Position numbers and translations under genes: made by a program
Part shown: piece by piece, positions 45,785 through 57,725 of the stretch
Layout: the number at the start of each line of letters is the position of its first letter
Position numbering within the stretch: position 1 is the stretch's first letter
Notes under the pieces: generated by a model
The model's database searches: none
What the model saw: the letters and a program-made list of their open reading frames with translations, nothing else
Told to the model about the DNA's origin: nothing
DNA from: Ganoderma boninense
Lineage: Eukaryota > Basidiomycota > Agaricomycetes > Polyporales > Polyporaceae
Length of the DNA: 64,000 bases
NCBI GenBank assembly: GCA_002900995.3
Contig: CM035314.1
Span: forward strand, 1,659,372 to 1,723,371
Direction of reading: 5' to 3'

Positions 45785-46380
45785 AGGTGAGTCCTCGATT
45801 TCTTACGACCTTCTCCGCCTTGGTGCTAACTTTATATCAAACGTAGGCTCAACAATGGCGAGTAAAGGGTCTTAAGGATATCACATGGGGATGATGGAGG
45901 TGTCATCATGTTAGTTCATGTACGATTATCCAAGGATGCGTTTCCCCTCCCCCGGGCCTGAAGTTATTGATCGGATTCGGAGCTTCAAGTTATCATTCCT
46001 CGCAGCCGAGGCCATGTCCTCCAAGGGTAGCACCGCAGTTCGAAGCTGCGCGGAGGCCAGATCAATAGGAGATCTTGATATCTTTTCAGTCTCGTCGACG
46101 TCCGGGGTTGAGTGAAGGTGTGATTGATTTGGACCGAACCGTGATCGTATTCGGAAGACTACATGAGACGAGGACTGTTATCGAAACATATGCTACACCG
46201 TGACATTAGATGCATCGGTCCGTACAGTACTGAATGTTAAATTACCATACGTCCGTATCCATGCCCATGCCCAGGAAGACACTAAAATACGAGAACGGAC
46301 TTTAGTAACGTTTTCGCTTGCAGACCGGTATCGCACTGCAGGGCGCCACATATAAATTATGGTCCGCTTCATCCTCGACT
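45785..46380. other. Intergenic region, unit B
   Basis: About 600 bases between the 105-residue gene and the 3' end of P450-1; no gene seen. Confidence 0.4.
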
Positions 46381-46784
46381 TCAGCGAGACGCGAGGCTGA
46401 CATTGAGGGTCATTGTGGGCTTCGACGACGCGTGGTCTGTGACCGGGTACGCAATTCCTGCGAAGTTCCACAAGATTGGCTTCGTCGGGGAGAGCGCGAA
46501 CTCGAAGCTCGACACGAGAGTGGCAAGGACGATCTCTGAGGACGACGACAGTCAGAAGAGGGAGCACACCGAACGACGAATATGTAACGCACTCATTTCG
46601 AGCTGGGAGAACTTGAAACCGCTGGACATACGCAAGCGAGAGAACGAGTCAGCCGTGGACGGCGTCAACTTGGTCAGGAAAACGCACATGCACGCGTTGC
46701 CACCGCTGATGAAGGTCATTCTGTCGCATACGTCACGTCTCGGTCACCAATCATGGAACAGGAGACACATACAAGTTCGCATAG

Positions 46785-46793
46785 ATCCCCGGG
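46785..46793. repeat. Target-site duplication, left copy
   Basis: ATCCCCGGG directly before the left terminal inverted repeat; its partner is at 48312-48320. Confidence 0.85.
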
Positions 46794-48311
46794 GGGCAAA
46801 GAGATTTCAGCGCAGAGCGACGCAACGTGACGCATTGCGTTGGTGCTCGCGCCTGCTGCGTCGTTACTTGCGTCTGTTGCGCGGTTGCTCGTGTCCACCG
46901 CTCGCGTCCACACGCGTCCTTCGGCATCAGTCTTCCATGGCACTGTTATCACGCAGATGGCGTACAGCACTTGTGTAAGGTGTAGGTAGGAAGGAATTTC
47001 GGCGAGCTTAAGGATGAGATGGAGAGAGCAAGGGAGAGGTTCGACTCGGAAGAGACGCTTCCGGGTCACTCGCTTTAGCGTGAGGAGTAGAATCTCCGCC
47101 GGCGGCCCGAGGGTCCGACTGTCGTTTTACTGCCCCATCCTGCCCTCAATACTTGAACTTACTACAACATTTCACCTCCAGATGAAACAAATCAGAGACC
47201 CGTGATGAACGGTGAGACACCACCGCCAGGCCGCCAGGAAGTCTTCTAAGTCCATTTGCAGACAAATCTCGCTGCGCGCACTGCGGCCCAGGGTCCTCAC
47301 TCTCGATGTCATTGCAGCCACACTGCCACAACCCATGTCCCTTGCTGCATATGTTGCGGCTCTGCGTACATAGCTCGCCTAGCTCTCTGCGCCATTTGAG
47401 TCCCAGGTCGTCGCGTCGCTTGCGTCACTCTGTGCGCCAGTCACTGGACTGGCTGCTTTGCTCGCGTCACACCCTGCGTCGCCTCGCGTCGACCTCTGCG
47501 TCCCTCTACGTCAGCATCTGCGTCCCTTTGCGTCTGCGCCTGCGTCTCATGCGTCTCGCGCTGCGTTCAATTCGTCTCCCTTGCGTCGCATGCGTCACTC
47601 TCTGCGTCACTCGTCACCCTCTGCGTCGCATGCGTCACTGGGCCCTGTCTGCAGTGATGCATGCGACGAGGAGTAATCATCCGGACGTCTTTAGGACTAC
47701 TCGTTTTCGCATCACACTGACTGTAAACCCCAAGGCTCGCGAATTTCTTCCCATTCACGGGGGCTGCGTCCAAGAGGCGTCGCGGAGTCCTTCGTGTCAG
47801 GTCTGTGTATAATCTCCTCCGACTGCCCTGCTCATATACCAAGTACAGGTTCTCAAGCTTCCACTGGGTCCATGGCCACACTTCTCGATCACGCACTCTC
47901 CGAGCCTCCAACACAATCAAATCCGGATTTATTGACCCGCGTGTCGCAAGACTAAGAATCCCGTTTTCAAGGGTTTCAACGGGCCACAAGACCCGTTCGG
48001 AGTTCCCACTTCCCCATTGTTAGTTTCAGCACATACATACACATCACAGCACCAGCGACCCAGCGACCAGATTTTTACCTCTCTGCATAGCCCAAACCCA
48101 GGCGTACGATATTCCATGCACCACTCTCCTGTGCACCACTCACACCCATGGCCATTCTCCACAGCTCAGCGCCATGCGCGTCACTCGCTGCGCTGTATGC
48201 GTCCATACCTGCGTCTGTCTTTGTCACGCCTTGCGTTACCCTGCGCCAGTTTGCGTCCAAGCCTGCGTCAAGTGTTGCGTTGCGTCGCCTTGCGCTGTTT
48301 TTACCGTGCCC
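46794..48311. mobile_element. Non-autonomous TIR transposon inside P450-1
   Basis: An insertion of 1518 bp absent from unit A. It is flanked by a 9-bp direct repeat ATCCCCGGG (46785-46793 and 48312-48320), which occurs once at the empty site in unit A (around 24,743-24,751). The ends are imperfect inverted repeats of about 36 bp: left begins GGGCA and carries CAGCGCA at +15 and CGACGCAACG at +25; the reverse complement of the right end has the same three blocks at the same offsets. The hexamer GACGCA/TGCGTC is heavily repeated in the subterminal parts (about 46,815-46,930 and 47,400-47,640, 48,170-48,290). No transposase-like ORF is present. A 9-bp duplication suggests a Mutator-like family; a KDZ-type element, also rich in subterminal repeats, is an alternative. 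Confidence 0.85.
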
Positions 48312-48320
48312 ATCCCCGGG
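48312..48320. repeat. Target-site duplication, right copy
   Basis: ATCCCCGGG directly after the right terminal inverted repeat; P450 coding sequence resumes after it. Confidence 0.85.
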
Positions 48321-50366
48321 ATATGCGCGTCCTCGACGGCCTTGGGCAGGGGCTTGAGCCACCGCTCCGGCTTCCACTCCCACGCGTCCTCGCCCCACAG
48401 CGCCTTGTTGGTGTTGCACCCGCGTAGATTGAGGAAGATCGTCGTGCCCTTCGGAACTGGGACCTCCGAGATGGTGGTGCCGTCTGTGCATCGCACCAGT
48501 TCGGAGAGCGGGATGACCGTGTCGACCTTCGCTCTGGAAAAAAAAAAGGAAAGACGGGTCAGCTCGAGCGTGGTCGCAATGAGCAAGTAATGGCGGATTG
48601 AGCTTACTGTCTGCCGTTGATGTTGACCGGGGCATACCTGTGTGCGTCCGAGGGATCGGTTCGGCAGGTGATAGAGCAATATGGGGGGTAGCGCTTACAG
48701 GCGGAGCGTCTCGCGGCAGACTGCGTCAAGGTATGGTAGCGCGGACAGCTCATCGTACGGGATCTCTGTGCCGTACTGTTCCTGCGCCTCACGAAGCTCG
48801 GCGCGGAGCCGAGTTTGCACGTCCTTGTTCATACAGAGGAGGTGCATGACCCGCGAAAGGGCGTTCGAGGTCGTGTCGACGCCGGCGAGGACGAATGTGC
48901 TACGTGTGCGCCGCGGGCAGATTGGCAAAGGTCAGCCCACCGCAGATGAAAGAGACGCAAGATACGCACCCCATTTGACCCAGGACCTCCTCGTCGGAGA
49001 GCCTATCTTCCTTGGAGGCCTTCATGTTCTCCCTCACTTTCGAAGCATAGATTAGCACGGTAGTTTTAAGATAGTATATGGCAGCAGTGGACTCACAAAG
49101 AACGCTCATGATGTCCTTCCCCTCACCCATGGAGTTCAAGAGCTCCTCGTCGCCGCTCTCGAGAGCAGCCTTCTTCGCAAAGTATATCTCCTCAGTGCGC
49201 GAGGACATGGTATCCGTGATGTTCTTCATCCGCTGGACAGCCGGGATCGGCACGAGGTGGAGGAGCAGTCGGCGGAACCAAGCAGGACCGAGGTATGGCA
49301 GGAAGGGGACGACTTCTCGGACCCACAGCCCGTCATTGAATGCGGGGCTGGAACGGATGCTATGCGTAAGCCAATATGCTCCCATCCTGAGGATACACGA
49401 TGAATAGGACACGAACATGAACGACTTGACGGACTCCGTGAATGTGTCCCGGGACTCGGACACGAGGGGGTCAAAAGAGTGTCCCAGACCACCCTGGCCG
49501 ATAAGCTCGAGCGCGGTGCGCCCCATCCATGCGAGGACGTCGAGGTCTTTTGGTCCGTGCTCTACTTGGGACTTGAGTGCTACCTGCAGCTGTAACGGAA
49601 GAGTCATCAGAGTCGTTTGCAACAATATAGAGAGACAGACGCTTACTCTGCCAGCGACGTCGTAAAACAGCGGGGTCAGGTTGCGCATGTGTGCCCCCGA
49701 GAACACGGGGTTCAGCATCTTGCGCTGCTTCTTGTGGACGGCACCGTACGTTCCCAACAAACCAGGACCAATGAGCAGGCGGATCACGCTGTGAAACCCG
49801 TCAGTAGAAGTTCCCTGCAAGACTGGAGGTCATACACACCCAATCGTTTTCTCTCCCCGGTAATAGTTGTCCTGGTCCTTGACGTAGACGCTGTGCATCG
49901 CCTCTGGATCGTAGACGTGCAGTATCCGAGACTGTCCACCGTAGTCAGCATCAGTTCGGCCAGGTGTCGAAGCCTGAACAGAGAATCATACACCGAAGAA
50001 GCTATGGGCCTTAGCAACCGGGCCGTAGGTTTGGACAAGGTTATCGACAAATTTCCAGCTGTTATGGTTGAATATCTGGAACATGTTTCCTATATAAGCG
50101 GCAATGCTCCTATCAGTATTCAAGACGTCCGATGTCCGATGAAGTTGTATGTCTTGCACACCTGAAATGATCGACCCCGAAGGAGGGCCGGGAAGTTTGT
50201 CCAACGGAGACCCCACGAAGAAGTCTCGGACGATAGACCATACGCAGTAGAGCACAAGGCTCGCTGCAACTAGCGCTGCCAGCTGCATCATGCTCTGAGA
50301 GGGAATCGGTGCTTAGGATGCGTGAGCAGGAGAGGATTGTGTAGACTATGCATGCACCACGCATCT

Positions 50367-50376
50367 CCTTATATGC
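50367..50376 (-). promoter_or_regulatory. TATA-like element of P450-1, unit B
   Basis: Minus-strand GCATATAAGG about 76 bases upstream of the ATG at 50291, matching the P450-2 promoters. Missing from unit A because of the deletion. Confidence 0.5.
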
Positions 50377-51764
50377 GATGTGATGAACGTCCAGACAACC
50401 GGCCCACAGTGTGAACGGTCCGCTGAGGCATTTTCATTACGTGTCCGAGGCGTCCCGGATTCCGTCGGTTTGAGATGCATCCTGTGCTGCGATGTTGGGA
50501 CCTGTCGGGCACGGCGATCGGTAACGGATTGTCTGAGACATCACCGTGACACTCTGCGCGCATGAAGGCGGTGCACATCCCGCTACTTGATTCTGAGCAT
50601 TCTACGTCCGGTGGGCATGGTGACTCTTGCTCTGCGTCAGTCATCGGTGGATGAAGTAGAACTGTGACCGGCTCGTTGTCCCGCTGCTCAACTCCCACCG
50701 TGATTGTCCAGGACAAGTATGAAGGCTGTCAACCTGTTCATTTCCTGGGATTATGCACCTAGACGCAAAGTGGACGTCGGGCACGTATGCATATCCTAAG
50801 CACATACACTTACCTTCGGAGGCTCTCGGTGTAAGGTGTAACTCTCGCGGATGCTGAGCATTTTCTTGGGAGTTAGAAGGCGCTAACGATCTTCCAGCTA
50901 ACGATCTTCCGCGCAGCTCCGGTCTGCTCCGAGGTGAGGCTGTGCCCGACTGTGACCGCCCCTCGTTCATGACTCCACCTCTCTTCGAGTCCTCAAGCTT
51001 GTTTTCGCCTCGGTATTCTGCCTACAGGTGCGTGTCCCTGGAAACTGCATTCGCTAGATTGAAGACTGATATGCCTAGAAGACCATGACACGGCTGGTTG
51101 AGCCACCGGGCCGGGTGCTGGCCCCGAATTGAGATATATTTCGTGCTCGCAGTTTTTGAGGGGACGGCCCAGATGCAAGCTTTCAAGCTTCACAGAATGA
51201 CTCAGGGACTCCCTGAAAATGACACTACAGAATCTCTTGGACATAAACCCATGACGGCGCTGCTGACTTGATCTATGCCAGCGACAGACCATGTTGTCTC
51301 ACCGTGGGCGGCGAGAGAGGTTTTCTGTTGCAATAGAGATCTTGCCGACCGTCTTTGGCTAGAGTCTATACGGCTTCCATTGTAGTGTCATCACCTTCCT
51401 GCCTCCTATGAGGGATAGGTGCTCCTCGACGGTGCTGACTGCACTATGACTCTATCCTGGATAACGCTCTGTTCCGTGGCCTTGGTGCTCGCAGCTGGTC
51501 ACTCTTGCGCGTCGATAGACTTTTGTGCAGACTCAGACCATTAGCTGCTATCATCACTGGCCCATCCGGAGTTCGTTCAATACAACGCTCAATCACCCGC
51601 CGAGCTAATGTAAGTTCCACATTAAACTCACAATACGGCTCAATCACTTACTCCGGAGCACCATGCTCCGTACGTACAAACGGGATCTTGAACTCAACGC
51701 GGCGGTCGGTGGTCCCCACTTCGGATCTGCCATCGCCTCTTTCTGACTCACCATGACGTCCCCC

Positions 51765-52050
51765 CGGTGCACACACCGCATCCGATGGTTGTCTCCGCAG
51801 GTAATTATGTAGCACGCCCGCGCAATGTCTCCACATGTTGCGGTCGACGCGCCCCGTGTTGTCCAGCCAAGTAGCGTGCGGCTCTGTGTGCTCCCACTCG
51901 TAGAGGTGCTCGAAGTGAGGCGCATTCGGGCGCCCTCAGCGCCCCAATCCCCGTCTCTCGATACCTTCATCGTCGCCACTGTCGTCGGCGGCGGCCTTTC
52001 GCAAGTCTCAGGGTTGGGCTTAGTGCGATGCCCCCGCCCCGCCCCCACTC
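51765..52050 (-). pseudogene. C-terminal remnant of an APH-like kinase, unit B
   Basis: The minus strand encodes APHFEHLYEWEHTEPHATWL, then NMWRHCAGVLHNYLRR. These correspond to NSMYFEHLLEWEKTQLRAVF and VEVYRAGALRNDFYT in the intact kinase. The N-terminal lobe and catalytic loop are absent. Confidence 0.55.
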
Positions 52051-52351
52051 CGCACCTTCCGAGAGAAAGTATACATCAGTGAGGTACCAACTCATCTTCC
52101 AAGATCGAGAACGATTTCATAATAGCTTTGAGAGTCATGGGTATGAGCGTAGCGCGGAATGCATTCCAGTGCATACATGCACCCACACGACAGCAGACGA
52201 TGGGTTTTTGTTGCAGGTATCCTTATCAACCATCACCGACCCGGTTGGCTCAGCTTTAATTGTGGAGTTGTGTTGTCGAATAATTACATTGGGGGCCGCC
52301 GCGTGCGCCTCCCTTGACGGAAGATTTTTGTAATCCTCTGTCCGTTGGCCT

Positions 52352-52358
52352 TATAAAA
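52352..52358 (+). promoter_or_regulatory. TATA box of AA9 gene B
   Basis: TATAAAA lies 118 bases upstream of the start codon, in the same context as in unit A. Confidence 0.55.
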
Positions 52359-52475
52359 CCTTCCGAACCCCATCGTGATTTTTAACTAACAGACTAAACC
52401 CCCAGGACCATTATTTTTCAAGCTATTTTTCTCCTTTAAAAGCGTCAAGCTCATAGTTGAACCGCATATACTTCA

Positions 52476-53838
52476 ATGATCTTCGCTCCCCGCGCCACAC
52501 TCCTTTCTTTATCACTCCTCGCTTATCGAGTGGCAGCACATGGATATGTCGAATGGGTCTTCGCCAACGGCCGCAATTACACTGGCGACAACGTGGACGA
52601 TCCTCAAGGAAGTAAGTTTCCACTCAGAATCCTACATACCGTCGCATTTCTGATATCTCCTCTAGTTCCGACCCCAATTCGCACAGTGAACGGGAGAGGA
52701 CCAGTCACGGACGTCACCAGTCAATATATAGCGTGCGGAAACCAGGCCAAAGTCGTTTCGGAAGAGGCTCTGGTCGATGCCGGAGGTATAATCGAGATTC
52801 GATGGTCACCCAGCGTGCGTGTTCCAGTAGAGTCAAGCTTCGCGTAATTGACGTATTATTCTCACTGTGGCATAGTGGCCACACAACGCAGGTGAGTCCA
52901 TGACGGCTTGGATGGCGGAGTGTGGTGGGACAGATTGCATCAAATTCGATGACCTCAGCCAAGCGCAGTGGTTCAAGGTAGACGAGAAGGGAGTAGATCA
53001 GGCCACTGGACAGTGGTACCTCGGAGAAATATTTCGTGCGTCTCTTCTCCTGGACTCTGCGGGTATCATTCGTTCACTAGGATTGAACTCTTTCCAGAGC
53101 ATCCCGGTATGCCATACAACCTCACTATCCCGAATCTCAAAGCAGGACACTACTTACTGAGGCATGAGGTACTACCCGAGTTCCTCAGCATACTCGCACT
53201 CGAACGCTGACGTCGACATCCCCGACTAGCTCATCAACCTCGCACTCGTAGCCACACCCGGCGGCAGCGGAGCCGAGCTATACCCTCAGTGCATCCAGCT
53301 CTCTGTACAGGGCAACGGGAATCTTGTGCCCCAGTCCTCAGATTACGTCCACTTTCCCGGAGCGTACAAGGCCACAGATCCCGGTTTGACGTTCGCGGTG
53401 AGTGCATCCATGCCTATGATATGTGATGCCCGAGCTACTCGACTCACATAACTCGGAACATGTCTACAGCCGGGCGACCAACCAAAGTCCCAATACCAGA
53501 TTCCAGGCGGACCCCTGGCGAAGCTCGTTGCGGCTTCCGGGTCAAGTCAACCTCTGGAAACCGACACCACCTCCAACGCCGCTTCCAACACCACATCCTC
53601 GATCATCGTCTCGCCCTCGGCCTCGACGGCAGACGACGACCAGACCGTTACAGCTACCTCTGCATCCCCTACAGTCAATGAATCCAGTCCTACTGAGACG
53701 AGCAATGATGGATCCAGTGAAGGGACGAGTCAACCCACAGATGGCTGCTCGGGCAAGAGTCGGACGAAGAAACGCAGGAGAGTTTCTCCATCCGAAGTGC
53801 GGGGAAAGACCTTGCACGGGCGTCGTGTTCGCATATAG
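52476..53838 (+). CDS. AA9-type lytic polysaccharide monooxygenase, unit B (intact)
   Basis: Six exons: 52476-52611, 52666-52814, 52876-53035, 53098-53168, 53230-53397 and 53470-53838, giving 350 residues. The signal peptide ends ...YRVAA before His-1 of HGYVEWVFANG. AA9 features: ACGNQAK, IEIRWSPSWPHNAG (candidate second copper His), WMAECGG, LLRHELINLALVA and AELYPQCIQLSVQ. The catalytic core is followed by a Ser/Thr-rich tail of about 80 residues and a strongly basic end (CSGKSRTKKRRRV ... GRRVRI) instead of a cellulose-binding module. One extra Glu follows NAG compared with unit A. This is the reference reading for unit A, whose tail is frameshifted. Secreted; expected substrate is plant cell wall polysaccharide. 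Confidence 0.9.
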
Positions 53839-54076
53839 GGAGGACATTTAGTACATATTTAGCCAGCGCTGGTTCGGTGATAAATACGTTATCTGGTGTA
53901 CGGGTTGAATGGTAACGGGTCTCGTAGAGGCACGAGCCACTCCACTCATGTTTCAGGGGCGCAATGCATGGATGAACAGAGCGCACGTTGGACCTTGTCG
54001 CGAGAAGAGGTTCGAGGTTCCAATATCCATTAGCAGAGAGGTTACATGGTCAGATATAATCGAGCCATCCTGAGCT

Positions 54077-56472
54077 TCAGCGAGATGCGAGGCTGACGTT
54101 GAGCGTCATTTCGGGCTTCGACGACGCGTGGTCGGTCACCGGGTACGCGATGCCTGCGAAGTTCCAGAAGATCGGCTTCGTCGGGGAGAGTGAGAACCGG
54201 AAGCTCGACACGAGGGTGGAGAGGACGATCTCTGAAAGACGCGCGACAGCCGTCAGCGGAAGTCCCATCGGAGGAACAATACAACTTACTCATCTCGAGC
54301 TGCGAGAATTTGAAACCACTGTATCAAGAAGTTAGGTGGAGGCGTCAGCAGCACATACGGTAGGATAACAGGAACCGAAGACGCACATGCACGAATTCCC
54401 GCCACTGATGAAGGTCATCCTGTCGGACATGCATGTCAGATACCGGATCAGAATTTGTAGAAGAAGGCAGCACTGACAAATTCGCATAGATTCCAGGTAT
54501 ACGCGCGTCCTCGACGGCCTTGGGCAGGGGCTTCAGCCACCGCTCCGGCTTCCACTCCCATGCGTCCTCGCCCCACAGCGCCTTGTTGGTGTTACACCCA
54601 CGAATGTTGAGGAAGATCATCGTGCCCTTGGGAACGGGGACCTCCGAGATGACGGTGCCGTCGGTGCAGCGCACGGGCTCGGAGAGCGGGATCACCGTGT
54701 CGACCCTTGCCCTGAAAGTGTGCGAATGAAGAAGTTAAATCTGATACTAGTTGAAGGGAGATGATGCTGTAGGGGCTCACTGTCGACCGTTTATGTTGAC
54801 CGGGGCATACCTGGAATGGGTCGCAGCGGTAAGTCAAGAAGGCCAAGGATGGACAATAGAAGACGAAACTTACAAGCGGAGCGTCTCGCGACAGACCGCG
54901 TCGAGGTACGGCAGCGCACACAACTCGTCATACGGGATCTCTTTGCCGTACTGCTCCTGAGCTTCTAAGAGCTCGGCGCGGAGCTTGCCTTGCACGTCCT
55001 GGTTCTGGCAGAGAAGGTGTAGGACCCGCGAGAGCGCGTTGGATGTGGTGTCGACACCAGCCAAGATGAACGTTCTGAGTGTGCATGGGCTCGAGGGTCA
55101 GCCAAAGATAACACTGAACAGTGAATACGAAAATATCGCGAGATACGGACCCCATCTGCGCAAGGACCTCCTCATCGGGGAGCCTGTCCGCGTCTGACGC
55201 CTTCATGTTCTCCCTCACTATCAACGTTGAAACCGCCGCCGTAAGCACAGCATGGTCTAAACATAGCCTGCGGATCTGCACTCACACAGTACGCTCATGA
55301 CGTCCTTTCCCTCTCCCATGGCGTTGAGGAGCTCCTTGTCGCCGCTCTCGATCGCCTTCTTCTTCGCGTAGTAGATCTCCTCCGTCCGCTGGGCCATGAC
55401 GTCCACGATGGTCTTCAGCCGCTGGATTTTCCGGAAGGGTACTAGCTGGAGGATAAAGCGGCGGAACCAAGCCGGGCCAAGGTACGGCAGGAAGGGTATG
55501 ATCTCTCGGATCCACACCACGTCGTTGGCCGCGGGGCTGAAATCAGACGTGAGACCGGTTGCTATCAGAGGCATAATAGGAACACCACGCGAGATACGAA
55601 CACAAATGACTTGACCGACTCCGTGAACATGTCCTTGGTCTCAGCTACGAGCGGGTCGAAGGAGTAGCCTAAACCGCCGCGGCCGACGAGCTCGAGCGCG
55701 GTGCGTCCCATCCAGCCGAGGATGTCGAGGTCCTTCGGTCCATTCTCTACTCGAGACTCGAGGGCAACCCGAAGCTGCGTTGGCGTGTGATCAGAAACAA
55801 ATACGACCAGAGACAGGAATGGGACTGTATCTTACTCTACCCGCGACGTCGTAGAAAAGTGGCGTCAGATTGCGCATATGCGCTCCCGAAAACACGGGGT
55901 TCAACATCTTGCGCTGCTTCTTGTGGACGGCACCATACGTTCCCAAAAGCCCCGGCCCAAGGAACAAGCGTACAGTACTGTATGACGTCATGAGCCAACC
56001 TGATGTGAAGCGCAATGCTGGACGTTCGACATACCCGATGGTTTTCTCTCCACGGTAGTAGTTATCCTGGTCCTTGACGTAGATGCTATGCATGGCCTTG
56101 GGATCATAAATGTGTAACATCCTTGTCTAAAAACAAGGACAATGTTAGGTGGATAATATCTATGCGGCAGAAGAACATACACCGAAGAATCCATGAATCT
56201 TGGCGAGCGGGCCATAGGTCTGGACCAGATCATCGATGAACTGCCAGCTGTTGTGGGTGAAGATTTGTAACATGCTCCCTATCGTCGTTGCTGTGGGTGA
56301 GTATACATGTACTCAGCTGACGCAAGCGAGCACATCGCTCACCTGAAATCATCGAAGCTGGCGGAGGGCCAGGTATATTGTCTAAAGGGGACTTGACGAC
56401 GTAGTTTCGCACGAGACGCCATGCGAAGTAGAGGACGAGGCCGGACACGAGCAGCACCGCAAGTTGCGCCAT
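54077..56472 (-). CDS. Cytochrome P450-2, unit B
   Basis: Counterpart of 29,368-31,742 without the 3'-exon damage. Start at 56472 ([20 protein letters not shown]), stop at 54077-54079 after [22 protein letters not shown]; about 550 residues in about 13 exons. Motifs: PGPPPAS hinge, [69 protein letters not shown], and heme loop [20 protein letters not shown]. The Asn replacing Arg in the heme loop is present here as well. Good candidate for an active ER-bound monooxygenase; substrate unknown. The minus-strand TATA-like GCATATAAGG is at 56536-56545. Confidence 0.9.
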
Positions 56473-57529
56473 GCTAGTATCGGCGATAGGGGGTGTCTGT
56501 AATGTGGAAAGAGTGTGAGGACCAACCACAGACTGCCTTATATGCAGTGCAATGTAGACGATCAAACACCGAGTCCATAACGTCACGGTCCGCTGATGCA
56601 TATGTTTTACGTGCGCACACGGCCGGGATTCCGTCGGCTAGGGGCCTCGAAGTGTTTTGATCTCATGACTCGTCCGCGGCAACCGGGGAAGCATTATCGA
56701 AGGGAAGAGAGAGAGGTCATAGGGCAAGAAAGTTGTCCACGCTCGGCACGCCCGAACGGCGAAGCGGCTGCACAGTCGTGGGCTCGAGCCTCGAGTGTTC
56801 GATAGCCACGGTCATGACTGGTCATGACTGTTGCCGAACCTTCCGCGAAGGGCGCCATCGGTCTGTATCTAGAGTCTTCAGCGTGTTCCGTAATTTATGC
56901 CATTACAGAGCATCGACAAGGATGAGATTGCCAAAGAGGTGCGAACTTGGTATTGTACGGAGCGGTCCTAGCCCTCGGGCTGAAGTTGAAGCCTGTGGGG
57001 ACTGGGCAGCACGGCTTCAATTGCAAGTTCCCACTGCATGCCAACTCGGAGGGCCCTTGATGATGGCCACTAGCAATACTTGTTAGACTAATTGTCCTCC
57101 GCCAAGCAGAACATACCATTACCATAGATAAAATATGCTGCACCTACCTTGTAGTACCTGGCAATTTGCAGACCAAGCCCTAGGTTGGATTCTGATTCGT
57201 TGGAGCGGTTTCCTGAAAAGCTTTTGGCGCTTATATAATTGATCGATCGGCGAATGGGCTTCGGGCCGGGCAGGGCCGAAGATCAGCCACACCCAACGAG
57301 TCTTAACCATTAGGGCAGATTAGTAGGGCACGCCCAAACCCCCTGCAGGTTCCCCGAGTTCACCAGCACCAAAACTGCACGACCCATTGATCCCTTTGCC
57401 GTCAACTACGCTGCCCGCTCGGCGGGCGCGTAGCCATCGTCGCCCTGCACATCTTTTACGGCACTCCCAATCTCCGACCCTCCACACCTTCTTCCTGAAG
57501 CTCTGGTGCTTGCTTTTTAAGCAAGAACC

Positions 57530-57661
57530 ATGTTACGCAAGGAGCGCCGGTCAGGCGGCACCGCGACGCTTGCTGCGGGCGCTGGCATGCGCGAGTGCGC
57601 AGCCGCGGCGCCGACGGAGTACGTCAACGCACAGCACTGGGCTTACTATGCCCTCCCCTGA
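57530..57661 (+). other. 43-codon ORF, unit B counterpart
   Basis: Encodes MLRKERRSGGTATLAAG ... TEYVNAQHW and ends YYALP. Counterpart of 32791-32925. No known motif. Confidence 0.3.
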
Positions 57662-57725
57662 GAGACCCAAATTTCTATCATCGTCTGGATAGCCTATACA
57701 TCAGGCTACCGTCTCTTCCTGGAGG

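Larger units (their letters stand above)
46381..50291 (-). pseudogene. Cytochrome P450-1, unit B copy: interrupted by a transposon
   Basis: Complete set of P450-1 exons, from the anchor MMQLAALVAASLVLYCVW (start 50291) to the C-terminal [22 protein letters not shown] (stop 46381-46383). Motifs: PGPPSGS hinge, [41 protein letters not shown]-helix [25 protein letters not shown] and heme loop [19 protein letters not shown] with Asn in place of Arg. A 1.5-kb insertion (46794-48311) splits the exon between VEDAHIPG and IYANL, upstream of the heme exon. Unless the element is spliced out exactly, the product lacks the heme site. All other exons examined look open. Confidence 0.88.
50377..52475. other. 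Region upstream of the AA9 gene, unit B
   Basis: About 2.1 kb. It includes a 15-bp tandem duplication (around 50,882-50,911), the APH remnant at 51,765-52,050 and the AA9 promoter. The part up to about 50,925 is absent from unit A. No intact gene. Confidence 0.45.

Noticed and set aside
47400..47650. CRISPR-like array or satellite
   Set aside because: TGCGTC hexamers are irregularly spaced with no constant repeat-spacer unit; they fit subterminal repeats of the TIR element.
47306..47812. 168-codon ORF within the transposon
   Set aside because: Arg/Leu/Ser/His-rich product of the TGCGTC repeats; no transposase or other domain.
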